In this document: positions 5,809 through 10,609 of the stretch, piece after piece
Layout: each line of letters begins with the position of its first letter
Numbering within the stretch: position 1 is the first letter of the stretch
Source: an uncultured Veillonella sp.
Lineage (GTDB): Bacteria > Bacillota > Negativicutes > Veillonellales > Veillonellaceae
Assembly (NCBI GenBank): GCA_959608595.1
Contig: CAUHTB010000009.1
Coordinates: 1 to 10,609 of the forward strand
Direction of reading: 5' to 3'
Length of the DNA: 10,609 bases
Program-made: the position numbers and the translations under genes
The notes under the pieces: model-generated
What the model was told of the DNA's origin: nothing
Databases searched by the model: none
The model's input: only the letters and a program-made list of their open reading frames with translations

Positions 5809-6582
5809 CTATGCTACACACAAAGAACCATTTAAAACTTTCAAATTATACACGAGACCAAGTCGTGCCAAACCGTGCAATGCAACAGCCGTAACAGGAT
5901 CTATAAGACCAAGTACGCCCACGCAGATGATCGCTACGTGGAATACAATAGACACGATAAGTAGACCTAAATGAGACTGCTTTGTTCCTTTTGAAAGCTC
6001 CGATACAGGAGATGCGTCATCCACAAGGGATCCCATCATAAGTGCCACTAAGATAAGCTCCAAGGAACATGGGCATAGTACCAATAACAAGGTTACAGTA
6101 TGTATAAAATCCTGTGTCAATGCAAAGGAACCCATAGATAATAGCAATACAGCCACAACAATGACAGATGAATAATTGTTAATGCCCTGACGCATAGCAA
6201 CGAGTTGTGCTGGCATTGTAGGCAGCATATCATCATCTACAGTGTAATGTGACTCACCCGTAATAAGCTGCTCCAGAAAGAAACCTGCCTGTACGATGAG
6301 CCCCACATAGGCCGCCGTATGATAATCGCCAATGGAAATAAGCGCCACCATGGCCACTACAATGAGGAAATTAGCATGAATCTCTAAACGCTCCCAAATA
6401 CTTTGAACACTGTTAATAAGTAGTGGTAAACCACAAACTAGAACCGTTACCCATGCTAAATCTATAACGGGATTTAATGACTCTGTAATCACATCCAAAA
6501 GAATAAAGACAACGCCTAATGCTAAAATAGCACCTTGCGTAAATAACGACACCTGAGCCGATAAAGACTGTAAAAACTTCAT
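5809..6582 (-). CDS. Membrane protein resembling a P1B-type ATPase core without cytosolic domains
   Basis: A 257-residue protein of about eight membrane helices, at roughly residues 13-31, 40-57, 71-86, 88-105, 139-158, 162-183, 205-228 and 229-247. Order and motifs copy the membrane part of heavy-metal P1B ATPases: GFFLEQL (100-106) after helix four, AQLVAMRQGINNYSSVIV (125-142) like the segment entering helix five, the metal-site Cys-Pro-Cys at 170-172 in helix six, and a last pair ending GLIDPVTAVAL...VYNLKVL like the family's final helices. The A domain is reduced to a loop with TGES at 108-111. There is no DKTGT phosphorylation site, no TGDN or GDGxNDxP motif and no N-terminal metal-binding domain; normal members have about 600-800 residues. 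It cannot pump by the usual ATP cycle. The frame is intact, with GAGAGG before the ATG at 6582 (preferred over an upstream GTG at 6600). A good promoter, a CsoR-like site and 26-bp repeats precede it. Confidence 0.75.
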   Translation of the reverse strand: MKFLQSLSAQVSLFTQGAILALGVVFILLDVITESLNPVIDLAWVTVLVCGLPLLINSVQSIWERLEIHANFLIVVAMVALISIGDYHTAAYVGLIVQAGFFLEQLITGESHYTVDDDMLPTMPAQLVAMRQGINNYSSVIVVAVLLLSMGSFALTQDFIHTVTLLLVLCPCSLELILVALMMGSLVDDASPVSELSKGTKQSHLGLLIVSIVFHVAIICVGVLGLIDPVTAVALHGLARLGLVYNLKVLNGSLCVA

Positions 6583-6656
6583 ATAGACCTCTCTATACAC
6601 TAGAACCGGCTAAACTTGCTCCGGAAACACAACACAAAACAACACAATAATAATTC

Positions 6657-6734
6657 AAAACTCTTTATACCTTAAGTAATTTGAAACTCTCTGGGCCTAA
6701 AGTAATTTAAAACACTTTGTACCTAAGGTGATTT
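6657..6734. repeat. Three 26-bp tandem repeats in the leader of the ATPase-like gene
   Basis: Three contiguous units of exactly 26 bases start at 6657, 6683 and 6709, with consensus roughly AAAACTCTTT, then ACCTAAAGTAATTT. A fourth, more diverged unit continues into the TACCC operator-like site at 6745-6760. The central part of unit 3 is the palindrome ACCTAAGGT. All lie between the predicted transcription start (about 6768) and the start codon. They may be degenerate operators or RNA elements. Confidence 0.75.
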
Positions 6735-6744
6735 AAAGTTTATG

Positions 6745-6760
6745 TACCCATAGGGGTATA
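6745..6760. promoter_or_regulatory. Candidate CsoR/CstR-type operator
   Basis: TACCCATAGGGGTATA has TACCC facing GGGTA across a short AT centre, the pattern of operators bound by the CsoR/CstR (DUF156) family of copper and persulfide repressors; the B. subtilis copZA site has the same TACCC...GGGGTAT shape. It lies just downstream of the -10 box of the CPC-bearing gene at 5809-6582, where bound repressor would block transcription. No CsoR gene is in the window. Confidence 0.55.
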
Positions 6761-6774
6761 TCTACAATGTAAAT

Positions 6775-6803
6775 ATTATACAAGACATACAAACTATATA
6801 CAA
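6775..6803 (-). promoter_or_regulatory. Promoter of the ATPase-like gene
   Basis: On the minus strand, -35 TTGTAT (6798-6803) and -10 TATAAT (6775-6780) are 17 bases apart. The predicted start near 6768 leaves a leader of about 185 bases. Confidence 0.75.
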
Positions 6804-6867
6804 GTTAATTTTTTCGATAAACAATAAAAAACTGCATTTCCATTACAGAATAGGAAAAGAACGAATT

Positions 6868-7059
6868 CATAAAAATGACCTCTCCCTTTAAAGATCTAGT
6901 TAAAGGCGCTTATTTCTTTATTAGATGTAGAAAGAACAGATCCCTAAAAACGACTTAGCTCGCTTTGGAGACTCTTCAATAGGCCCTAGTTGAAGATGCT
7001 AATTTCATATAAAAAGAAAAGCCCCTATCTCTAAAAATGACTTAGCTCGCTATGGAGGC
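6868..7059. repeat. Degenerate, hairpin-bearing repeats downstream of the ArsC-like gene
   Basis: Two close copies, TAAAAACGACTTAGCTCGCT (6945-6964) and TAAAAATGACTTAGCTCGCT (7032-7051), each followed by (T/A)TGGAG, and a weaker one at 6868-6889 (AAAAATGACCTC). Between them the segment CTAGTTAAAGGCGCTTATTTC (6896-6916 region) resembles CTAGTTGAAGATGCTAATTTC (6986-7006 region). Each of the first two units carries a hairpin, CCTTTAA/TTAAAGG (6885-6906) and CTTCAA/TTGAAG (6974-6995), where a T-A pair has changed to C-G on both sides. No gene is seen in 6811-7017. Confidence 0.6.
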
Positions 7060-7078
7060 TTTTAGAGATAGGGGCTTT
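7018..7078 (-). terminator. Intrinsic terminator of the ArsC-like gene with a 19-bp stem
   Basis: The arm at 7018-7036 (AAAGCCCCTATCTCTAAAA) is perfectly complementary to 7060-7078, with a 23-base loop containing one of the GACTTAGCTCGCT repeats. Read on the minus strand it is followed by TTTTCTTTTTAT. It starts 16 bases after the stop codon. Confidence 0.92.
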
Positions 7079-7094
7079 GACCCAAGTTATGAAA

Positions 7095-7448
7095 TTAGAG
7101 CTTCAACGCCTCAATCCATTCTGCTTCTTTAAAGCCCACCAGAACTTTGTCTTCAAGAACCAAGATAGGACGTTTTACAAGCATACCATTGGATGCTAAC
7201 AAAGCTAGTTTTTCTTCTTCACTAAGGTTTGGCAATTTATCCTTCAATTGTTGTTCACGATAAATCATACCAGAAGTATTAAAGAATGCTTTCAAATCTT
7301 TACCAGATTGTGGATACCAAGCTGCGATTTCTTCTGCTGTAGGGTTTTCAGATTTAATATCACGATCTGTGTATTTAATATTATGATCATCTAAGAATTT
7401 CTTTGCTTTTTTGCATGTTGTGCATTTAGGATATTCAACGAATAACAT
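7095..7448 (-). CDS. ArsC/Spx-family thioredoxin-fold reductase
   Basis: A soluble 117-residue protein of the arsenate reductase (ArsC/YffB/Spx) superfamily, closest in size and motifs to small YusI/YffB-type members. It has CTTC at residues 9-12 in the first loop (PKCTTCKKAKKFLD), the FFNTSGMIYRE segment in the middle, and the conserved GMLVKRPILV at 88-97 with the cis-Pro loop and Arg93. Members reduce arsenate or protein thiols, or act as RNA-polymerase-binding Spx regulators. The lack of an ars operon nearby, the CxxC pair and the divergence from Spx favour a general thiol reductase, but this is not certain. The start is set by AAGGAG, five bases before the ATG. It lies 76 bases after higA with no terminator between, so it may be read together with the higBA promoter. 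Confidence 0.88.
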   Translation of the reverse strand: MLFVEYPKCTTCKKAKKFLDDHNIKYTDRDIKSENPTAEEIAAWYPQSGKDLKAFFNTSGMIYREQQLKDKLPNLSEEEKLALLASNGMLVKRPILVLEDKVLVGFKEAEWIEALKL

Positions 7449-7524
7449 AGCGTCTCCTTATAGTAATACATAATGTCATAACGATTTATTTATAAAATAA
7501 GTGTACCAAATATATCGAAAATTA

Positions 7525-7839
7525 TCAATCAGCAGTACATGAATTTGTAATACATCTTATATTCTTCAAATCAGCTTGAAGCCCCTCTGTATCCTCTGCT
7601 TCAAGTAAATCTAAATCCATCTGTAGTCTTAAGAAAAAACCCTTAGACATTCCAAAATATTTACACAATCGTAAGTCTGTATCTGCAGTGATTTTACGTT
7701 TGTCTTGTAGGATTTCTTGTATCCGCGATACAGGCACCATAATATCTTTAGCGACACGATATGCACTTAAACCCAATGGCTCCATAAATTCCGTACGTAG
7801 AACCTCACTCATTTTGGGTACAGGAATTAATTCCTTCAT
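7525..7839 (-). CDS. higA: HigA-family antitoxin, XRE-type DNA-binding protein
   Basis: A 104-residue Xre-type helix-turn-helix protein. The core matches HigA antitoxins throughout: SEVLRTEFMEPLGLSAYRVAK (11-31), the helix-turn-helix VPVSRIQEILQDKRKITADTDLRL (35-58), then KYFGMSKGFFLRLQMDLDL (60-78). HigA neutralises the HigB ribosome-dependent mRNA nuclease and represses the higBA promoter. The usual toxin-first order is seen, but the toxin gene upstream (7852-7972) is broken, so HigA is now an orphan. A GAGGAG ribosome site seven bases before the ATG overlaps the old higB stop codon. The tail NIRCITNSCTAD has two cysteines not typical of the family. The inverted repeat around the promoter suggests it still controls its own transcription. 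It could also regulate other genes or protect against other HigB toxins. Confidence 0.87.
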   Translation of the reverse strand: MKELIPVPKMSEVLRTEFMEPLGLSAYRVAKDIMVPVSRIQEILQDKRKITADTDLRLCKYFGMSKGFFLRLQMDLDLLEAEDTEGLQADLKNIRCITNSCTAD

Positions 7840-7851
7840 AAATATATCTCC

Positions 7852-7972
7852 TCAATGATAATCAATAATTTCTACATCATATAAATTAAAATCTTCATCT
7901 ATGCAAAAACATACGAGAGTAGCCACGATAAAAAATACGCTCCGTCTCCTTATCTTTAAAGCCGATAATCAT
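7852..7972 (-). pseudogene. higB: higB toxin remnant with an internal deletion
   Basis: From an ATG at 7972, with a good AAGGAG site, the minus strand reads MIIGFKDKETERIFYRGYSR, the normal start of a RelE-type HigB toxin, but stops at codon 26 (7895). Shifting frame, the rest reads CFCIDEDFNLYDVEIIDYH followed by TGA at 7852-7854, which is the normal HigB end (family pattern RICF...DVEIvDYH). So both ends of the toxin remain while about 50 central residues, including the basic RNA-binding and catalytic region, are deleted and the frame is lost. A product of 25 residues would have no toxin activity. The promoter, the ribosome site and the spacing to higA are kept, so the remnant now serves as the antitoxin's leader. 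Confidence 0.85.
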
Positions 7973-7987
7973 AGAACCTCTCCTTCG

Positions 7988-8016
7988 ATTATAACTGTTT
8001 TACAGGCATAACTCAA
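7988..8016 (-). promoter_or_regulatory. higBA promoter
   Basis: On the minus strand, -35 TTGAGT (8011-8016) and -10 TATAAT (7988-7993) are exactly 17 bases apart. The predicted start is near 7981, only about nine bases before the higB start codon. Confidence 0.85.
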
Positions 8017-8035
8017 TAATATATACCTGTAAAAC
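7997..8035. promoter_or_regulatory. Probable HigA operator: inverted repeat across the -35 box
   Basis: GTTTTACAGG (7997-8006) and CCTGTAAAAC (8026-8035) form a perfect 10-bp inverted repeat, 19 bases apart, straddling the -35 box. One arm lies in the promoter spacer and the other just upstream, which suits repression by a HigA dimer pair. Confidence 0.7.
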
Positions 8036-8040
8036 GAGTA

Positions 8041-8239
8041 TATTATGGAATATTTTTATTCTATAAATCATTTCGGTAAAAGATTTCTCTAAACTCTCAC
8101 TCAAATCCTACTATTCTCCTGACTCTATTGGTCAACTATTTCGGAATGTATCTAGTTCTAGTCATCACTTGAAGATAAGCAAAGATTAATACTAACTTTT
8201 AAAAAATTATCCATATAACTAATGGCTACAAATGTAAAA
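8041..8239. other. Intergenic stretch without a recognised feature
   Basis: AT-rich sequence between the higBA promoter and the DUF554 terminator. Apart from a small GAATA/TATTC hairpin (8048-8061), I see no ORF with a ribosome site, no strong promoter and no repeat. Confidence 0.5.
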
Positions 8240-8304
8240 AGACCTATAATCTCCCGGCTTTCATCTGCAAAGTATAACAGTGAAAGATTAGAGCATATAG
8301 GTCT
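8240..8304 (-). terminator. Long composite terminator of the DUF554 gene
   Basis: AGACCTATA (8240-8248) pairs with TATAGGTCT (8296-8304); inside, AATCT/AGATT, CTTTCA (8258-8263)/TGAAAG (8281-8286) and CTG/CAG pair further. On the minus strand it ends GGTCTTTTT. It lies about 50 bases past the stop codon. Confidence 0.8.
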
Positions 8305-8354
8305 CTTATAAAATCTATATATTATTTTTATTAGTATTCATAATACGATTTACA

Positions 8355-9071
8355 TTAGAGCAAGAATGTAAGCCCCATAGCCACGAAGATGGCTGGTAAT
8401 AGGTTAGCAATACGGATTTTACCAGGCCAGATGAGGTCGATACCGACGCAGAAGATCAGAATAGATCCCACGTAGGACAGGTTATCGATAGCACTCGGCG
8501 TCATTAGCGGCGCAGCGATGTGAGCCATAGCTGTAATAATCCATTGAGTAATCCCTACAGGAATAAAGGAGAACAATGCGCCCTTGCCCATAGAGGACAC
8601 CATAACCATAACGATGATGCCGTCGAGGATGCCTTTCAACAATAGCGTTTGATAGTTACCCGTCAAGCCGTCTTGAATAGATCCTAGTACGCCCATGGCT
8701 CCCACTGTAAACGTAAGGGATGCCGTAATAAAAGCGTGCGTAAACTGTGGATCACCAGTGTTGCCAGTTTTTGCTTTCACCCAGTCACCAAAAACAGTAA
8801 TCCAACGGTTAAGATCGATAAGCTCGCCAATTACAGCGCCTGCCACCATGCTAATAATCATGAGCATAGGCCCCGTCGTTTGCAGCGTGCCGTTTACAAT
8901 GACTAGCATATACTGCATAGCGCCGCTCATCCCAAGAAGGAGAACGATAATGCCGCTCACCATCATGAGCGTCTGTTTCAAATTTTCTTTCATAAACCGA
9001 CCAAATGCGAGGCCGCACAAGCTGCCGGCTATGATGAGGCCAATGTTAATGGCCGTGCCCAAACCAATCAT
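8355..9071 (-). CDS. DUF554 membrane protein (YqgA/YdfK type)
   Basis: A 238-residue inner-membrane protein with about seven hydrophobic helices. It matches the DUF554 family: MIGLGTAINIGLIIAGSLCGLAFG at the start, GAVIGELIDL (about 78-87), the signature FITASLTFTVGAMGVLGSIQDGLTG in the middle, a GILDGI.VMVMVSSMGKGALFS segment, and the C-terminal pair with VGSILIFCVGIDL. Length is normal for the family. Function is unknown; these proteins are taken to be transporters or channels only by their shape. AAAGGG, six bases upstream, supports the start. It is a single-gene unit with its own promoter (9118-9146) and terminator (8240-8304). Confidence 0.92.
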   Translation of the reverse strand: MIGLGTAINIGLIIAGSLCGLAFGRFMKENLKQTLMMVSGIIVLLLGMSGAMQYMLVIVNGTLQTTGPMLMIISMVAGAVIGELIDLNRWITVFGDWVKAKTGNTGDPQFTHAFITASLTFTVGAMGVLGSIQDGLTGNYQTLLLKGILDGIIVMVMVSSMGKGALFSFIPVGITQWIITAMAHIAAPLMTPSAIDNLSYVGSILIFCVGIDLIWPGKIRIANLLPAIFVAMGLTFLL

Positions 9072-9117
9072 ATATATCCCTTTCTAAATTGTGAAAGTAA
9101 TACTTTATTTCATCATC

Positions 9118-9146
9118 AGTATATCAACTATATCGAAACAAATCAA
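9118..9146 (-). promoter_or_regulatory. Promoter of the DUF554 gene
   Basis: On the minus strand, -35 TTGATT (9141-9146) and an extended -10 TGATATACT (TATACT at 9118-9123) are 17 bases apart. The same nine-base -10 sequence is used by the secreted-protein gene. The predicted start is near 9111. Confidence 0.75.
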
Positions 9147-9202
9147 TCTGCTATAGCATACAACCAATCTATGCCGTTATATGGCCCTAGATAAAAACAT
9201 AT

Positions 9203-9355
9203 AGCAAAAAGACCCTATCCAGTAAAGGATAAGGTCTTTATGTTGTGTTTATAGCTTTGAGAGAGAAGTATATGAGAGACCCGCTTTGGAGAGAGAGAAT
9301 ATATGTGTTTGTATATAAAGCGGGCCGACATATGATGGAACGCTATCTTTCCATC
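9203..9355 (-). ncRNA. Candidate structured small RNA, about 150 nt
   Basis: Read on the minus strand, a stem-loop GATGGAA/TTCCATC (9334-9355) is followed by a hairpin with CCCGCTTT/AAAGCGGG outer arms (9280-9287, 9317-9324), an ATATA/TATAT inner stem and a one-sided CU-rich bulge (TCTCTCTCTCC), then a CU-rich linker, then a strong terminator (9208-9239). A possible -10 box TACACT (plus strand 9362-9367) would start the RNA almost exactly at the first stem; its -35 is weak (TTGTGT at 19 bases). No ORF here has a ribosome site. The CU-rich segments could pair with Shine-Dalgarno sequences. Alternatively it is the long 3' end of the tag transcript. Confidence 0.42.
9208..9239 (-). terminator. 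Intrinsic terminator upstream of the DUF554 gene
   Basis: AAAGACCCTATCC (9208-9220) pairs with GGATAAGGTCTTT (9227-9239) with one mismatch and a 6-base loop. Five T follow on the minus strand. It would end either the candidate small RNA or the tag operon, whose stop codon lies about 320 bases earlier. Confidence 0.85.
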
Positions 9356-9367
9356 GACTATAGTGTA

Positions 9368-9561
9368 CACCTTAAAGTATGGTTTAACACAAGTACAATT
9401 TTGTAACATCAATCATGTATAAAAACTATTGTTAACTAACGATTATACAAATACGTTACAACATATAGGTAAAAGGATGCGAATTATTAGAAAAAGGCAA
9501 AAATAATAAGCTAACTATCAAACATTCAGATTTATATTAATACTCAACATTTAAAACTATA
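9368..9561. other. AT-rich stretch after tag
   Basis: No gene is seen. It would hold the promoter of the candidate small RNA (9362-9392). A weak AT hairpin TTATTA/TAATAA (9484-9509) is present, but there is no convincing terminator directly after tag. Confidence 0.4.
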
Positions 9562-10161
9562 TTAATCCTCAGCGTCTACAGGCAATTGAACAATATCTGC
9601 CAGCTTATTAATCTCGCTAAAACAAGGACAGTCCTTACCGTGATCGTTGATAAGGCCACTGGATTGCAGATGGGAATAAATAGTAACAGGGCCTACAAAC
9701 TTAAACCCGCGCTTCTTCAGATCCTTACTAATCCGCGTAGACAGACCATTCTTTGCTGGAACATGCCCATCGGGGTGGCTTTCATAAATAATGGTTTTAT
9801 TATCTGTGAAAGCCCAGATATAGTTGCAAAACGAACCAAATTCATCTTGAATACCTTTAAAAGCAGAAGCATTATTGATGATAGCTTCAATTTTAGGGCG
9901 AGACTTGAGCATACCCTCGGTCTGCAAGATTTGCTCTACGTCGCTTTCACCATAACTAGCAACCGTATCAATATCAAAGTGATCAAAGCAGCCTCGGATA
10001 ATGTCTCGTTTATTCAAAATCGTAAGCCAGCTGAGGCCACATTGGAGACTTTCAAGACAGAGATGTTCAAACTGCAACCGATCATCATGAATAGGTCGAC
10101 CCCACTCATGATCGTGGTAGGCCTGATACAAAGGTGTAGTAGGCCACTTGCAAGTCGCCAT
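9562..10161 (-). CDS. tag: DNA-3-methyladenine glycosylase I
   Basis: A 199-residue base-excision repair enzyme that removes 3-methyladenine from alkylated DNA. It matches Tag along its length: CKWPTTPLYQAYHDHEWGRP at the start, FEHLCLESLQCGLSWLTILNKR (31-52), EFGSFCNYIWAF in the middle, and ISKDLKKRGFKFVGPVTIYSHLQSSGLINDH near the end. The zinc ligands of E. coli Tag (Cys4, His17, His175, Cys179) are all present, as Cys4, His16, His174 and Cys178, and Glu37 and Trp45 match the base-binding Glu38 and Trp46. The start at 10161 is chosen over an ATG seven codons upstream because GGAGG lies six bases before it and the N-terminus then matches the family with Cys4. Its ATG overlaps the stop codon of the upstream gene (TGATG), so translation is coupled. 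Confidence 0.94.
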   Translation of the reverse strand: MATCKWPTTPLYQAYHDHEWGRPIHDDRLQFEHLCLESLQCGLSWLTILNKRDIIRGCFDHFDIDTVASYGESDVEQILQTEGMLKSRPKIEAIINNASAFKGIQDEFGSFCNYIWAFTDNKTIIYESHPDGHVPAKNGLSTRISKDLKKRGFKFVGPVTIYSHLQSSGLINDHGKDCPCFSEINKLADIVQLPVDAED

Positions 10162-10604
10162 CACACACCTCCATGTGCCCACACGAGGACATCATACATG
10201 AGAGCCACTACGAGGCCCATCACGAGATGACCGCCTACGTAGAGCGGGATTAGCAAATAGATAAATAACAATAGGGAATGTAAGGTTCTGCGTAACCATA
10301 CGATCGGCGTAGATGTACCGCCGCCAACCTTGCCATCAAGCCAATTGTGAACGATGTAGATAGGCGTACCTAAACGATGAATCCAATTCGGAAGTCGCTT
10401 ACCAGGATTTAAGCTAGGGCAATATAAAATGACCAATGGTAACGCCACCGCATCAAGAATGAGCAGCATCGTTAAGGTCAAGGAGAACAAATCTATTTCG
10501 CCTTCCCACGTCACTGGATGTGCTATAAAGCGGAGGGCCCACAAATAGGCTTTATATACGATATACGGTTCTAATAGCCATAATAAGGGCTTTACTACAC
10601 TCAT
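10161..10604 (-). CDS. Hypothetical integral membrane protein, possibly incomplete at its N-terminus
   Basis: At least 147 residues with about four hydrophobic segments: near residues 5-27, 39-64, and two in the C-terminal third (about 109-126 and 126-144). Between them is a polar stretch with PGKRLPNWIHRLGTPIYIVHNWLDGKVGG (about 67-95). I do not recognise the family. The first ATG in view is five bases from the window edge, so no ribosome site can be judged and the true start may lie outside. The stop codon overlaps the tag start as TGATG, and the tag ribosome site GGAGG lies inside its last codons, so the two genes are an operon with coupled translation. That does not by itself suggest a repair role. 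Confidence 0.7.
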   Translation of the reverse strand: MSVVKPLLWLLEPYIVYKAYLWALRFIAHPVTWEGEIDLFSLTLTMLLILDAVALPLVILYCPSLNPGKRLPNWIHRLGTPIYIVHNWLDGKVGGGTSTPIVWLRRTLHSLLLFIYLLIPLYVGGHLVMGLVVALMYDVLVWAHGGV

Positions 10605-10609
10605 GGGAC

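Noticed and set aside
6657..6734. CRISPR array or replication-origin iterons
   Set aside because: The 26-bp units have no spacers and diverge between copies; there is no replication protein, and the array lies in a gene leader next to an operator-like site.
7095..7448. A true arsenic-resistance arsC
   Set aside because: No arsR, arsB or acr3 gene is near, and the CxxC form fits general thiol reductases of the family equally well.
8695..9087. A 130-codon plus-strand open frame opposite the DUF554 gene
   Set aside because: It is antisense to a clear family member, and its start has no ribosome site.
9215..9412. A 65-codon minus-strand open frame between DUF554 and tag
   Set aside because: It has no ribosome site, runs through several stem-loops and ends inside the terminator; a structured RNA fits better.
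9586..10230. A 214-codon plus-strand open frame opposite tag
   Set aside because: It runs antisense to a clear tag gene, has no ribosome site and no recognisable motifs.

Overview
The window is AT-rich and gene-dense, and most genes lie on the minus strand. Gene content and style (a GlpT transporter, a BFD-like [2Fe-2S] protein start, an OhrR-type regulator, small Gram-positive-like operons with strong AGGAGG ribosome sites and TATAAT promoters) fit a low-GC Negativicute such as Veillonella. That assignment is inferred from gene style, not from a marker gene. No rRNA, tRNA, CRISPR array, intact insertion sequence or phage gene is visible.

Layout. At 1-77 is the start of a minus-strand BFD-like protein with an AT-rich, repeat-bearing upstream region. 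From 3017 down to 312, four minus-strand genes follow one another: an OhrR-like MarR regulator, a small secreted protein, a double carboxymuconolactone-decarboxylase (CMD) protein and a site-2-protease-like membrane protein, with hairpins and promoters between them. Two plus-strand genes follow: a nitroreductase (3396-3986), preceded by four exact-period 12-bp repeats, and glpT (4381-5712). A two-way terminator separates glpT from a convergent membrane gene (5809-6582) that looks like a P1B-type metal ATPase stripped of its cytosolic domains. That gene has a long leader with 26-bp repeats and a CsoR-like operator. Next on the minus strand are an ArsC/Spx-family reductase (7095-7448), a HigA antitoxin (7525-7839) with a wrecked higB toxin remnant (7852-7972), a DUF554 membrane protein (8355-9071), a candidate structured small RNA (about 9203-9355), and a coupled pair of DNA-3-methyladenine glycosylase I (tag) and an unknown membrane protein (9562-10604, running towards the window edge).

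How the parts may work together. The MarR/OhrR-like regulator, CMD protein, nitroreductase and thioredoxin-fold ArsC-like protein suggest a redox or electrophile-stress neighbourhood. The regulator probably controls itself, because an OhrR-type palindrome covers its own -10 box, yet it has no cysteine at all and cannot sense peroxides in the usual OhrR way.

A recurring theme is proteins that keep a family's fold but have lost the catalytic or sensing part: the site-2-protease homologue has lost HExxH and its second-motif Asp, the ATPase-like protein has lost its ATPase domains, the OhrR-like protein has lost its cysteine, and the toxin gene is broken while its antitoxin is intact. The strongest candidate for something new is the 5809-6810 unit: a reduced CPC-bearing ATPase membrane core under a probable copper or persulfide-type operator.
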